From: Isoetes taiwanensis | Taxonomy: Eukaryota; Streptophyta; Lycopodiopsida; Isoetales; Isoetaceae | Direction: 5' to 3' | DNA length: 64,000 bases | Assembly: GCA_021234155.1 (NCBI GenBank) | Contig: JAJEKV010000017.1 | Location: forward strand, 20,464,501 to 20,528,500 | Shown here: positions 36,385 through 47,640 of the stretch, piece after piece | Position numbering within the stretch: position 1 is the stretch's first letter | How the letters are laid out: each line of letters opens with the position of its first letter | Translations under genes and position numbers: made by a program | The notes under the pieces: model-generated | What the model was told of the DNA's origin: nothing | Seen by the model: the letters and a program-made list of their open reading frames with translations, nothing else | Databases searched by the model: none

Positions 36385-36905
36385 GGAAAGATCCAAACTT
36401 GGTATTATTGTTATGAAGGCTTTAACAAGTTAAATTCTGGCATTGCTTAAAGACCATTGTCATTTTTCTAGAGACTTTAGACTAAGTTAGGCTTCATTTT
36501 GTTTGAGACCAGGTGACTTTTTCATAAACATAATATGGATTTCACTTCGTAGTTCAAACATTAGACAATTTCTTGCATGGAAATGGCCAGTTCTGGCGTT
36601 GCGATTTCTGGAAACTACAATTGCTTGTAATGCCTGGTCTAAGACCTAGTTTCTGAGTGTGTATAATTCAATGTAGACCCTATGTCTTCGAGTGAGAAAG
36701 ATCCAAACTTGGCATTATTGTTATGGAGGCTTTAACAAGTTACTCTGGCTTTGCTTAAAGACCATTGTCGTTTTTCTAAAGACTTTAGACTAAGTTAGGC
36801 TTCATTTTGTTTGCTACCAAGTGACCTTTTCATAAGCATAATAAGGATTTCACTTTGTAGTTCAAAACATTGGACAATTTCTTGCATGGAAACTGGCCAG
36901 TTGTG
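36385..36905 (+). repeat. Direct repeat, about 215 bp, period 310
   Basis: Two copies starting GAAAGATCCAAACTTGG (36385 and 36695) run about 215 bases with a few differences and end near TTTCTTGCATGGAAA. No coding content. Confidence 0.8.
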
Positions 36906-37298
36906 ATTGCGTGGTGTAAAAATCCGTGGGATTAAGAAATGAAGCCTTCAATTCAATGCAAATGGAATGCAGTTAAACACAGATTTGATGCATGTAAAAT
37001 TCTGTCATGAAGCATTAATGAAGGAAAAAAAGATGCCCCGTGGTTGATTGAAGGATTTGAATTGAACTGAAGTGTTTATGTTTCTTGTCTTTTCATATAC
37101 CAGGATGTGTGGACAACAACCCCAAGTATGGCATTTGTTGTTCAGAGCATTCTAGATTCAACCCAATCTTAGTCAGCATACTCTTCTTTGGTTCCGTTCT
37201 TTGGAAGGACCATATAAGTACAGTTTCGTTATTTCTAGATAAAACTTGAAGTCGCGGACCATTTTTTGAATCCTGCATTCATATAACATTTCAACAAA

Positions 37299-37480
37299 TT
37301 AGTTGCCTTCCCCAATGAGTGTTGAATATGTTTCAGCGACAAGCATAGGAATCTTGACAACGTTGGAAAGCTTCTTCTTGTTTGATGGAGCCCAGGCAAA
37401 GTCAATTGACTCTACATCAATACGGTTAATGTCAGATGTTGGCCTCCATCTCTTTCTGCAGCAGCAATTAATATTGTTAG
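37299..37480 (-). CDS. Candidate terminal exon of an unrecognised gene
   Basis: On the minus strand a TTGCTGCTGCAG acceptor at about 37455 opens KRWRPTSDINRIDVESIDFA and WAPSNKKKLSNVVKIPMLVA, and ends STLIGEGN with a stop at 37299. It reads like a real exon (good acceptor, mixed composition), but I do not know the family. A further minus-strand stretch at 37278-37093 is probably 3' sequence. Confidence 0.3.
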
Positions 37481-37934
37481 CAAGATATACTTGGTTCCTT
37501 ACAGGGCTAAGGGAAGAAGAAAGCATTGTTTCATTATATGCAGATCGATCCGACGGATCGCGATTCTCGAGCCAGACGAGCATGCAAGAGTTGCATGCGT
37601 TGCCTGCATGCATTGCATGCATTTCGGGCCTCTCATCCGGTTAGGGGATCGCTATTTCTTCCTGCATTCGCCTCCAGCTTCTCATCGGCGCTTTCTCTTC
37701 GCCCAGCAGTGTTTCAGGTTATGTCCTATGCTCTCCCTCCCTCCCTCCCTTAAGTATTTTGTTTTATATATGTTGTTCGCGTGCACGGCGCTTTAACCAA
37801 CCCTGGCTTTTTTCGAGGTTTTGTTCTTCTCTATTGTGTTTTGTGGTCTTATGCGTGGTCTGTGCAGGCGTTGCGGCGTTGGTTTCTTTTGGGCGTGGGT
37901 TTTGGGAAGTTTAGCGGCGTTGTCTAAAGCCTTG

Positions 37935-38010
37935 CCTAGGGCTTGCTTATCGCTAGGGTTTTTCCTCGAAAACCGAAAGGGTTTTTTTAATCCGTGATAA
38001 GCCTAAGGCG
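37935..38010 (+). repeat. LINE 3'-UTR fragment
   Basis: CTAGGGTTTTTCCTCGAAAACC followed by GGGTTTTTTTAATCC resembles the UTR block at 2140, 3445, 40215 and 45930. No other LINE sequence is attached. Confidence 0.4.
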
Positions 38011-39055
38011 TACACTAGCCAAACATCTATGATATATTTTTGTATTTTGGGGTCCGTGTGTTATTTGGATATTCCCTGTATTTTTGTTTTTGGGTAGCTT
38101 GCGATATCGACTACCCACTCTCTATTATGTAATTACTGCTGGGATGAATAGAAAAGCCCCATCCATTTCTCTTCGCCCAAAGGTGTTTCCAAAGTTATGT
38201 CCTATGCTCTCATGCAGAGGAGGGGCTTCCTCTTGCATGGGTTGACCTTTCGTGGCATTTCCTATCATTCTTGTTTCTCTTCGACCTGACCTTTCCTGGC
38301 GTATCCCTTCCTGGCGTTTCTTATCGTTCTCGGTTCTCTTCTACCTTGGCTGCGTTGACCTTTCTGGGCATCCCTTCTGGCGTTTCCTATCTTTCTCAGT
38401 ATCTCTTCCTATCCTTCTCGTCACCGCTTCTACCTCGGCATTTCCTCCACTATGGGGCAATTCTTGAGCCTTCATCTGGATCGACGGGAAGTTCTCTTCT
38501 TTCGGCGTTGTTGTGTCATAAAGTTAAATTTCGAGAATATGGACTTCTTCTAAGTCCATATATATCTCAAATTGCTCAAAAGTGTGTAGAATAGAGGGTA
38601 TTTGGTACAAAGTAAGTCCCTTCAGATCTGAAATTACCACGACAACTAGAAAAAATGGTGTACTTATGTAGAATAAAATCATGTAGAACTACATTAAGGC
38701 AATTACAAATATACATAAATAATTAATTTTGAAAGGTTAAGATATAGAAATTAACATTCAAATAGGGTTTTCGGTTTGACAAGTTGTATTTAAATATTAC
38801 ATTACGCTCTAAGATTAAATGCAACCAAATGTAATTGATAAACCAAGAGAACACATAAACTTTTAGATTAAAAGTTCATTGACTTTATAAGCTAAAATCA
38901 AAATAAAATGAGGGCCCTTAACTGCCCCCAATTTAGTTGGCTTATATAAGCATTTGGCCACACCCGTATGAAAAAAGTATATTAAATTGGCAAATTGAAT
39001 AAGAAAACAATGGACGCGGAAATATAGGTCTATTCTGCAATTCCCAGGTTAGTAT
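38011..39055. other. No gene; GGCGTTTCCTATC-type short repeats
   Basis: 38250-38440 contains three loose repeats around CTGGCGTTTC(C/T)TATC and CTCGGTTCTCTTC. The rest is AT-rich with no recognised gene. Confidence 0.35.
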
Positions 39056-39060
39056 AAGGT

Positions 39061-39083
39061 AAATAGGGCGACCGCCCAATTTT
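39061..39083. repeat. AAATTGGG..CCCAATTT palindrome, outlying copy
   Basis: GGGCGACCGCCCAATTTT with a slightly decayed left arm. It is the same palindrome as at 23.1-23.6 and 41.25-41.53 kb. Confidence 0.6.
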
Positions 39084-40100
39084 AGTCCCCTCACTTTCAT
39101 CGTCCAAGTTATAGAAACACTAAGCTCCAAGTGGACTATTAACACAGGCGTGAAGCATGAGACTATAACACCTAAAAGCCCCGAGGGCATCTTTGGGACA
39201 TATCACAATGGTTTGACAAATATAATATTTGAGACATTATTTGAGGATGGCATGGCAGCATAAATTGCATCATTGTAGCCATATAAAATGTATCATGAAC
39301 CCACTGTAGCAAATTAAGTAAAGAAAGCATACACTCGCAGGCTTACAATGAATACTGAGAATTCGGCAGAATACGGCATTTAGAATCCTGTGAATCCCAA
39401 CCAGGGATTAGACGTGAGAATCTTGGTTATCTCAGCAAAATCCAGGCATGAGAATGTTTTGCAAATATGAGCCTGCCTGGTTATCTCAGCAAATCCGGAT
39501 TCTGAGTAAACTCGCTGCTATAGTGGGTCTGGCAGGCATCGATCTCATTAACGATAGTAGCATGGTATTCATATCAATATTACTTGTTATGATGTAAATA
39601 TGTTTAAATAGTTATATTATTGGATAGGCCACATCGGTGATATGCTAAAAACAGCCGGATGGATAAAAACATAACAGACTGTACATTGAATTTATGACGT
39701 GGGTATGCGTAAACCGGACTGTGTTGTTTGCCGCATTGCGTAAAACGAATAATAAAGGAGGGGAATTGTAAGAAGCAAAACCCGATTTATGCTGGCCGCA
39801 CCTTTGTAAGCATGAAATTCAATAAATCTTAGACGCTGGCTGCCAATTGCAGTATTTAACTAGTTGCTAGGCATATCCAAGCTTCAATTCAGTGCAAACT
39901 CTTAACAATAAAGCTCTGGGTTTTCTAGTCGGTATGTCTTGCTCTAAACGGATTCTGTAGAAGCGGTAGATTTGATTCTAGTTCATAGCAAAAGCTTGGT
40001 TGTTGTAAACAGAAGATTTAGCAGAAGATTTTTATTGAAGCTTGATTGTGCTGTGAGTTAATGAAATTTGATCAAAGGCAATCATCCAATCAAGTCAGCG
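39084..40100. other. No gene seen
   Basis: AT-rich. GGTTATCTCAGCAAA occurs twice (about 39425 and 39480). No coding or RNA gene signal. Confidence 0.35.
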
Positions 40101-40105
40101 ATATA

Positions 40106-41095
40106 AGAATAGAATAGAATAGAATATGATTTTATCGTCCATGGAGACCAACCGCCTATGGGACCCAAGTACAAAAGAGAAGCAGCGCTTATTACTACCG
40201 GGATTAAAACCCCGCCGAGAAGGGTTTCTGGGAAAAACCTTAGTAACAATAAGGATCTTTGACATCTTGCACGATTATATACATAATCACAAGCACAAAA
40301 TTTTGAGGTTAATGCCGGACGGGGGCATAACCGAACGGCGTATCCATTACCTCCTGAGGTAACGATCCCAACAAGCCTACGTGAGGTCGTGCTCAATAGC
40401 TCATGCAAGGCCCGATGGGGCACAACTTCTCGAGCATACCGGAGCCCAGGATATGCTCGTCGCACGGAACGGGCACGGAGGGCGTGACTTTCATCCTCAA
40501 TGGCCCGGACAAAAGCAGCGGAGACTCGTCCTCACGCGGCTCGAATCCATCTCCCCTATCTCAATGCGGAGGTGGTGTGCACCCAGGCGAATGGAAGCAA
40601 TCACCCCGCTTTTTCATGGGTAGATGGGTGCTTTGAGATAGTGGTGTGGGCCCCTTGTGAGCATGGGATTAACTCGCTGGCTCGTCGATAATTTGCCACC
40701 TTGACATGTAGCGGGGCCTCTGCATCCCAAAGCTTGGCCATGAAGCAAGCATCCAAAATGCGCTTTCAAGGCGTAGCGTTCCTTCGGTGTATCTGCTGCG
40801 GTCCACATCGTGTGCCTACACATTCCATAGCGAGAACCACTGGGCTTGCTTGTCTTTTCTTCGAGCTTTTGAGTCATTTGCGGGCCCATCGCCACTTTGC
40901 CAAAGCAAGGTTGGGCGGCGGGGCTTCATCCATAGCCACCACCTTACGGGAAGTAAATAATGTGACGTTCCAAGTAAGACCCTCCAGAATGGAAGGAAGC
41001 CTATCTCTTGGAGCAAGATCTGATATGGGGACCGTGGATTTCACTCGATTAGGGCCAAAAGAAATACAGACACTGCTCTAGATCGTTCCAAGTGG
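40106..41095 (-). mobile_element. LINE 3' part, minus strand
   Basis: The tail is on the left: AGAATAGAATAGAATAGAAT at 40106-40125. Then come CCTATGGGACCC and the GGTTTCTGGGAAAAACC block. Coding sequence continues to about 41090 on the minus strand. NPMLTRGPHHYL (40700-40660) matches NPMLTRGPHQYL of the copy at 46.3 kb, and a decayed IEDESHALRARS marks the zinc-knuckle region. It is truncated at its 5' side and frame-shifted. Confidence 0.65.
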
Positions 41096-41252
41096 TGAGG
41101 GATATCACCGCCTCCCCCACACGCCCCATAGAGGAGGATCTGCCAGGTTCAACCAAGGCCCCTGAACAAGTGTGCCTGGTGACCCCATGCATACAGCTCT
41201 GCCTTAGGGAATAGATAAGGAAAATGAAGTCTGCCCAACTAATTGGAAGTTA

Positions 41253-41531
41253 AAATTGGGCGACCGCCCAATTTAGGCTCCACAAATTCAAGTATAAGCT
41301 CTGTTTCACAACGAATTTTAGACTGAACAAGTATAAAGTTTAAGCTCTGTTTGATCTTACTGGAACAAGGTCACACACAACTGACTTGAGAGTTTAAATT
41401 CGGCAATCGCCCAATTTAGCCTCAACAAATTCCAAACATAAGCTCTGCTTCATCATATTGGAAGACTTACTAAGCAAATTGAAGACATCAAACAAAGCCC
41501 ATGCAGTTTAAATTGGGCGATCGCCCAATCT
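41253..41531. repeat. AAATTGGG..CCCAATTT palindromes in a loose tandem array
   Basis: Three palindromes, AAATTGGGCG-AC-CGCCCAATTT and variants, lie at 41253-41275, 41396-41417 and 41509-41531. They are embedded in a repeat of 115-140 bases that also contains ATAAGCTCTG(T/C)TTCA. Confidence 0.7.
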
Positions 41532-41593
41532 AAGCCAGGAAACCCCAACTCTTACATCAGAAGCAAAGAAAAATCAAACTCTTACATAAAAGC

Positions 41594-41652
41594 AAGGCTA
41601 CAGGGGAATCGAACCTCCAAGGCATGAGGCCCTGCTCCAGCCAAGCCCCATT
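41594..41652 (-). repeat. tRNA-like (SINE-type) fragment
   Basis: On the minus strand TGGCTGGAGCAGGG (A-box-like) is followed about 30 bases on by GGTTCGATTCC, an exact B box. The acceptor strands do not pair and the anticodon arm is odd, so this is a tRNA-derived repeat or relic rather than a tRNA gene. Confidence 0.35.
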
Positions 41653-42231
41653 TATAAATAAATAAAAACAATCAAAACATGCAAGAACAGAATGGAACCT
41701 AAGAAGAAAGAATAGGCACAAGGATCCAGAATAGGGTAATGTGTAACATCTCAACTCTTGGATGTCCTTAAATCTACAGGCAGTAAGATTGAATCTGCAG
41801 GAGGAAGGGTTCGCTGCTCTAAATCAGCTGAATCGATGATCTGGAGGCTTGAATACATGGTCGGATCTTGTTATTCGATTGTACAATTCCGAATTTGTAG
41901 TTTTACTTTTGTAGCCAATTTAACCACAAAAAAGGGCCTAAAAAACCATTTGCCAATCTTATGAAAGAAGGAACAAATAGAAAGAAGAGAGAAGGAACAA
42001 ATAGAAAGAAGAGAACATGTGAACTAGCATTTGGGAACAAGCTGGTCTTACAATAGGAGGCGTTCGTCGGAGAGATAAGCGTCCCGTCATCGCCCATAAG
42101 GTAAATGGTCGTGATAAAAAAGAAAAATAAAAAAGGGGATGAATAGAAAATGGACACGTATGTCTCTTTCAAATTTAAAATTTGAATGCAAACGTGACGT
42201 GACTTTAATATTTCACGTCCGCTGACACATC

Positions 42232-42350
42232 CGTCAGTTTTTAAAATTCAAAATTTGTCCTACTGTCAAGTTCCCCCCTTTTCCACATTCGCCAATTTTT
42301 AAATTTCAAAAATTTTCCCACTTTCAAGTTCCCCTTTTTCCACAATTGCA
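42232..42350 (+). repeat. Tandem duplication, about 55-58 bp
   Basis: Two units of TTTTTAAA..TTCAAAA.TT..CC.ACT.TCAAGTTCCCC...TTTTCCACA. No coding content. Confidence 0.6.
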
Positions 42351-42418
42351 AGGTTCTCAAGCTCTCTCAAGGTTTTGGGGCACAGAAGAGCATCTGATCA
42401 CTTTGGATCTAGCTGATA

Positions 42419-43233
42419 TTATACAAGTAAGTCTATTTGGATGTTGTTGCAAGAATGTTTATTATAGAAGCTGTAGGCATGCATTGCTACACCTTGGTGA
42501 CATTTCGATACCGAGAATATGGAAACATTTTGTAATAAGACGGGCATTATTCGAAGCGATATATAGCGGCACCGCCGCAAATCCGGATGCTCAACCCCCA
42601 GTGATACAGTCATTCTTGCAATTTTGTTATGGAGGTTTTGATCGAACGACCCTCCAACGACGTGGGGTTCAGGTGAATTAAACATGAGCCTTGGTAGTCA
42701 TTGTTGCTAGTAGAATTAGAACTTGTAACCCTCCATACACTCAGCTTTTTATAGGCTAAACCAGCTTCTTGAATGCTGATATAGTCGTTGGTTTCAAAAC
42801 CACTGACAAGATAAGATCCAGTGATCCAGATGTAGAATGGATCTCTGGTTGTGGCGAACACGGTTTTCTCAGCACAGGAACTCCCATCTTGCGTTGATAA
42901 ATCAGGATAATATGATGAAGAAGCATAGGTAGATTGTACCAAGATTACAATTGTTGTGAGAAGAATGACGGAAATGAGATTGCAGATTGCCATTAGTATT
43001 GGGCTGCATTATGGCAAATCGACATTTTTTTTATAGAACTTTAAAACCTCCATTTCTCACATTGTGATAATTACCACATCAGAATTGAAGGCTATAAAAT
43101 TGAAATTGTGGGGACTTCATTTATCATGAACATCTGTAAAGACTTGGACGGCGTAAGGATTGGGAAAGCACAAAGACCTGGATGACGTAAGGATTTGGGA
43201 AAGCCATTCACCATTCCTTAATCTTTATACATA
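42419..43233 (-). pseudogene. Truncated copy of the 0.16-2.0 kb membrane-protein gene, with its promoter
   Basis: ATG at 42993 with the same signal peptide (MAICNLISVILLTTIVILVQ) and the same first 100 residues as 161-470, with scattered substitutions (for example DWITG to IWITG). A short insertion near 42700-42670 shifts the frame; MFNSPEPHVVGGSF then continues in another frame. Similarity ends near 42420, about residue 170 of the original. 42994-43233 matches bases 1-160, including TATAAAGATTAAGG. It is clearly broken. Confidence 0.75.
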
Positions 43234-43253
43234 AAAGAAATTTATCGCGGCGG
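43227..43253 (+). repeat. GAAATTTATCGCGGCGG boundary repeat, copy 1
   Basis: ATACATAAAAGAAATTTATC then GCGGCGG recurs almost identically at 48732-48758. It abuts the end of the duplicated segment at about 43230, so it may mark a duplication or transposon boundary. Confidence 0.45.
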
Positions 43254-44400
43254 GCCGCCGTGAACATTTTTTTACTTCCAATCCTGTGAAGTTGGAGGTA
43301 TGCACTAAGTTCGAGGTTGTGTTACGTTGAGGGTCTACAATAAGCTCCATGTCGTGTTAAATTGGAGGTCCTTAATAAGTCCCACGTCGTGTCATGCAAA
43401 TGAATAAAGCACATCCAGATGAAAATATGAGCCTGAAAAGCCAACTTCACTTGAGCCTTCTTGAATGAGGGCATAATCGCTCTTTTGATTCATATCCTTA
43501 GTTTGAAGCTCTACTGGAAGAAACAGAATGGAGTTTTAGCGATTTTTGACTCCTACTAGAAACCCTACCTAAAGAAACAGAAAGAAACTTTAGCGATTCT
43601 TGCCAAAGTTCCCCATTTGCCACTTCCCATTAATATTGGCAAAAGGGATAAATTTCCTTTCTTCTTACTGGAAAGTCAATGCATCTGAGTCATGCCATCC
43701 ATAGGCAAACATGATAGCCTCAAAATCGATCATTCCATACAAATATTGTGGTATATTTTTTGTCCCATTCCGCAAAACTCTAGATGCTTTGTTGAATATG
43801 AAGGTTTATGCATTTAAATAAAGGGAAAGTTGTGAAATTGCCCCTGACATTTGGGGCGATTTCTACAATGCCCTTCAAAGACTTGATAATTTCAAAATGC
43901 TCTTTGGGCAGGTCATGGGCAGGTTAGTGACATATCTCGCTTCTCCTTCGGCGTATGGTTTGGGAATTGTTTATCCTCAAAGAACAATTTTTATGGTTCA
44001 CGGTAATCAAATTTGGTTAAGTGTCTTAAACACATATGCATTCCTGTAGAATATGGGTTTATTTGCCGCACGGGATTACAATGGGGGTTCTGTTATAATG
44101 TTGGCTTTGCTGTCTGTTTTGCAGATGTAGATTGTTATCTCAAGTCATATTGATTATTGACATAGCCATATGGCCGAGTTTCATAATGTAGTCCATCAGC
44201 CTTTCCACAAGTCTGAAGTAATTATCATGCACCATCTTATGAATTCTATGAAGAATTGAGTTATGATAAAGGGAGGTGGTCGGACTTTATTTCCTTCTGC
44301 ATCCATTGATTCGGCATTTGAAAACGCGTCAGAAACATGCAATAGCAAGTTGTATTTGGCTTTAATGTGGCATCTTCACGGCTGTGGAGTGCATTTTGTA
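43254..44400. other. No gene seen
   Basis: AT-rich. GGCAGGTCATGGGCAGGTTAG near 43905 is a small local repeat. No coding signal. Confidence 0.35.
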
Positions 44401-44404
44401 AGCT

Positions 44405-44662
44405 TATTTGTTTAAGCTCTATGCATCATCTAGATGCTTATCCCAACTACAACAATACACAAATATGTATGTACATCTGCGGTAATCATTTATTCAATCC
44501 AGCAAACATATTACTCTTTTACAAACATATTACTGGTATTTGTTTAAGCTCTGTGCATCATCAAAATGCTTACTCCAGCTGCAACAATACCACAAATATA
44601 TTTGTACATCTGGGGTAATCATTTATTCAATCCAGCAAATATATTACTCTTTTACAAACATG
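44405..44662 (+). repeat. Tandem duplication, about 132 bp
   Basis: Two units beginning TATTTGTTTAAGCTCT (44405 and 44537) and ending in TTACTCTTTTACAAACAT, with about ten differences. Confidence 0.85.
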
Positions 44663-45091
44663 TAGTGGACACCTATAATTAAATATATAGTTGAATATAC
44701 TCATGAAGCAATCACACATCTACCATCAAGATTAGATAGTGGAAAAAGGTGAGATAATGCCCACCGATCCAATGGCTCGGATCGATGGCATTCTTTTGTA
44801 CACCCAATAAGCATAATGATGCATTCATCTTTACTCTGGCATAAGCCACCTTTGCTAATTATGCCTTATACGTCAAAGAAACAAACAAATTCAATTTTCT
44901 TTCTAAATGCTTCAAGAATTCTAGGTCTTTTTGATGTTAAAACAGATCAGTAGACATGTTTTTCTTTCTCAGAAGCTCTGAGCCATCATAGCTATGGCAA
45001 CCCTCATTCCTTTTCCTTTTAATATGTTTACAACATCTGACTCAAGACATTTCAATCAATGGTAAGATACATGAACAAAAGGTTTTCCTTA

Positions 45092-45190
45092 CCCAATTGT
45101 CCATTCATTGTGCAGCTCAAACTTTGCCCAATTGTGCATTCATTGTGCAGCTCAACTCTTATCTAATTGTGCACTCATTGTGCAGCTCAA
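45092..45190 (+). repeat. Three-copy 36-bp tandem repeat
   Basis: The unit is CCAATTGTGCATTCATTGTG followed by CAGCTCAA, at 45092, 45127 and 45162, with small changes. Confidence 0.85.
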
Positions 45191-45821
45191 GTTTACAGTT
45201 ATATGAAGGTTCTGAAAGCAATTTAATTTCTCTAGCCAAGAACATTTGAAGTTTGAATTTGTGACATTCAAACTGTAGAGCAATCCCAGTGATAATTATA
45301 AGTCTCAAATAACATAAAGAATCGGATTGTTGAGTATAACACAGAAGATCAGGAACAATCCTACGTTAAAAGTTACCTACAATTTGAAGATGCAGGCTGA
45401 GATTCCACAGCAAATCTAATACTATGCTGCAATATTAAGAGCTACTTGAATTCCTAAATGTACAACTCCATGGAATATAAACAACATGAAGCATATGTTT
45501 AGTTTACTGTGGAATGCATCTTTACCTTAACTAATAGTCGGCAAAGGATGAAGACTCAAGTGTCTTTCGATTAATTGAAGGAAGAATGCATGGAAAATGA
45601 TTGTTTCAATAATCTCATAAGACCTTTCACAAAGTCAAATACTATTGTTAACAAAGACGATTAGTTGAAGAGAGAAATTTATATGAATCCTCAACTTCTT
45701 ACGTTTTATTGAACTTTTTACCACCAATCTCCCAAATTCAATCTTGTCAAAAGAGTGCAGCTTATATAGGGCTCATGATATTCTTGACAAGAATGACCGA
45801 CCTCTGCGTCCTCTTCCAGTA

Positions 45822-46560
45822 ATAGAATAGAATAGAATAGATTTTTTAGCGTCCACGGAGACCGATTGGCCTATGGGACCCAAAAAAAAAAGAGCAGCAA
45901 GCGTATTACTGACAGGATTAAAAAACCCCTGCCCCGAAGGGTTTTCGAGGGAAAAACCTTAGCCGTAATAAGTATGCTGGCATGCTGTACAATTGTATAG
46001 GATAGTTCAATACCGCCCGGGAGGACACAACTGAGTCCGTGCATCAATAACCTCCTAGAGGTATGACCCCAACAAACCCACTGACACTGTATTCAATAAC
46101 TCATGCAACGGTTGGCCAGGCACCAGTAATCGAACATACCGCTCTCGGATATGGGCAAACGCTGGGCAGATTTGGAGGGCATGGCATTCATCCTCAATGA
46201 CGCCCTGGTGGCAACACTGGCAAAGCCTTTGCTCTCGTGCTTCCCGAGCCCAACGTCCTGTCTGAATGCGGAGGCGATGTGCATGGGCAACTGGGTGTAC
46301 AAGTACTGGTGTGGGCCTCTCGTGAGCATAGGATTGACTTGCTGCTGATAGTGTGCCAGCTTAACGTGCGTCAGAGCATCTGCATCCCAGAGCTTGCGAA
46401 GGAAAGTAGCATCTAGGTACAACTTAAGTGCCTTGTGATCTTTCTTTGTCCTTATATGTATAAACCATTTATCCATAGCATGATAGTATTCTAGGTAATC
46501 TTTAAAATGGATTCCAGCAATGTTCGACGCGATAAGCGGGCCAACACCTTTGCAGTTGCA
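45822..46560 (-). mobile_element. LINE 3' part with intact-looking zinc knuckle
   Basis: The tail is on the left: TAGAATAGAATAGAATAGA at 45823-45841. On the minus strand ORF2 reads ALTHVKLAHYQQQVNPMLTR, then GRWAREAREQRLCQCCHQGV and IEDECHALQICPAFAHIRER. Its C-terminus is LHELLNTVSVGLLGSYL, with a stop near 46057. This is the best copy of the family's C-terminus; CQCC...H...C is the knuckle. One frame change occurs near 46240. The 3' UTR follows with the GGTTTTCGAGGG block and CCTATGGGACCC. Confidence 0.75.
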
Positions 46561-46739
46561 ATACGAAGCAAAAAAGCACAAATGTCAGGAGTAGTTGTTT
46601 ACCTTTGAATTTCTTATACTTTCATCTTTGGATTTCTTATAGTTTCATCGATTAAAATAAGGCAAGCAAACAAATACAAATCTGACTATTGGATTTTTGC
46701 AATGCACTTCATGTTTTTCATCTAAACAAATGCATTGAA

Positions 46740-47640
46740 AACAAACCTTGACGTCCAAGTCATCCACTTCGCCAGCAGATTGAGCTAGGAAATAAAAAAG
46801 CATGATAGATTGTGTAAGCATATCTGAGCAAATTAGAGGCTTTGCAATCATCAGACCGTAACACAAATATTTGCCTTGCCAACTTTGGAGATGTCGATGT
46901 CACATTTTGGAAGCCAAAAATCTAAGCAAGCAGACAAACATAGAACATAGAATTAAACATCGATTAGACTTTGATAAAGAGGTGAAAATAAATAAAAAGC
47001 GACCCTAATAGTTCATGCATTCTTGATACGCTTCCCCCTAACTTGACTTAATTACAATGCAGATTATAAGCAATATCAAGAAATAAGTCGAATTACCATC
47101 TGATGTATTTGGTGACCACTGTTTCTACATGCTAAAAAGGTTGAGGAAAAAACTACCTCTAGAATGCCTTTTCCAGTGATTATTTTAATTGCTAGAGCTG
47201 AAACAAATCTAAGCATTACCAGGTGCCCTAACCATATATCAACACTGCTATAACGATTGTTCACAATAGATCAAACTGTTAGATCCCCTCTGCCACTGGC
47301 TTTTAGTGCCAAAGCCCCTCTTAACACTGCACATTCCATGTGAATATGGAAAGAAATAAGATACTCTTGAAAATCCTTATCCATTCAACATTTGAGTTAG
47401 GATTATTCATAAGTTGCAAAAATAAAGTGGGAAAAGAACGTACAGGAAGAACCAGCAAATAATTGGCAGGAATCCTTGAAAGAGCAAGAAGGTTTCCCTA
47501 ATCCATCGAATGAGCCATAGAAAGTTCTTGTTTCTCACCCATTTGCTTCTCATGGCCATGCTTTTCCCTGGTGTGTATGCCCCAGCTTCATTTCCATAGC
47601 TCTTGATCAAAATTTTTGGATTCCCAACCTAAACCCATGA
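46740..47640 (-). other. Possible decayed multi-exon host gene
   Basis: Minus-strand exon-like pieces with splice-like edges. NPKILIKSYGNEAGAYTPGK runs on to MAMRSKWVRNKNFLWLIRW (47620-47500). ALAIKIITGKGILEVVFSST (about 47200-47130) continues to a GTAATTC donor near 47094. QSAGEVDDLDVK ends at a GTTTGTT donor near 46751. I do not recognise a family and cannot show that the exons join in frame. Confidence 0.22.

Noticed and set aside
41594-41652. Functional tRNA gene
   Set aside because: The B box is good but acceptor and anticodon stems do not form.
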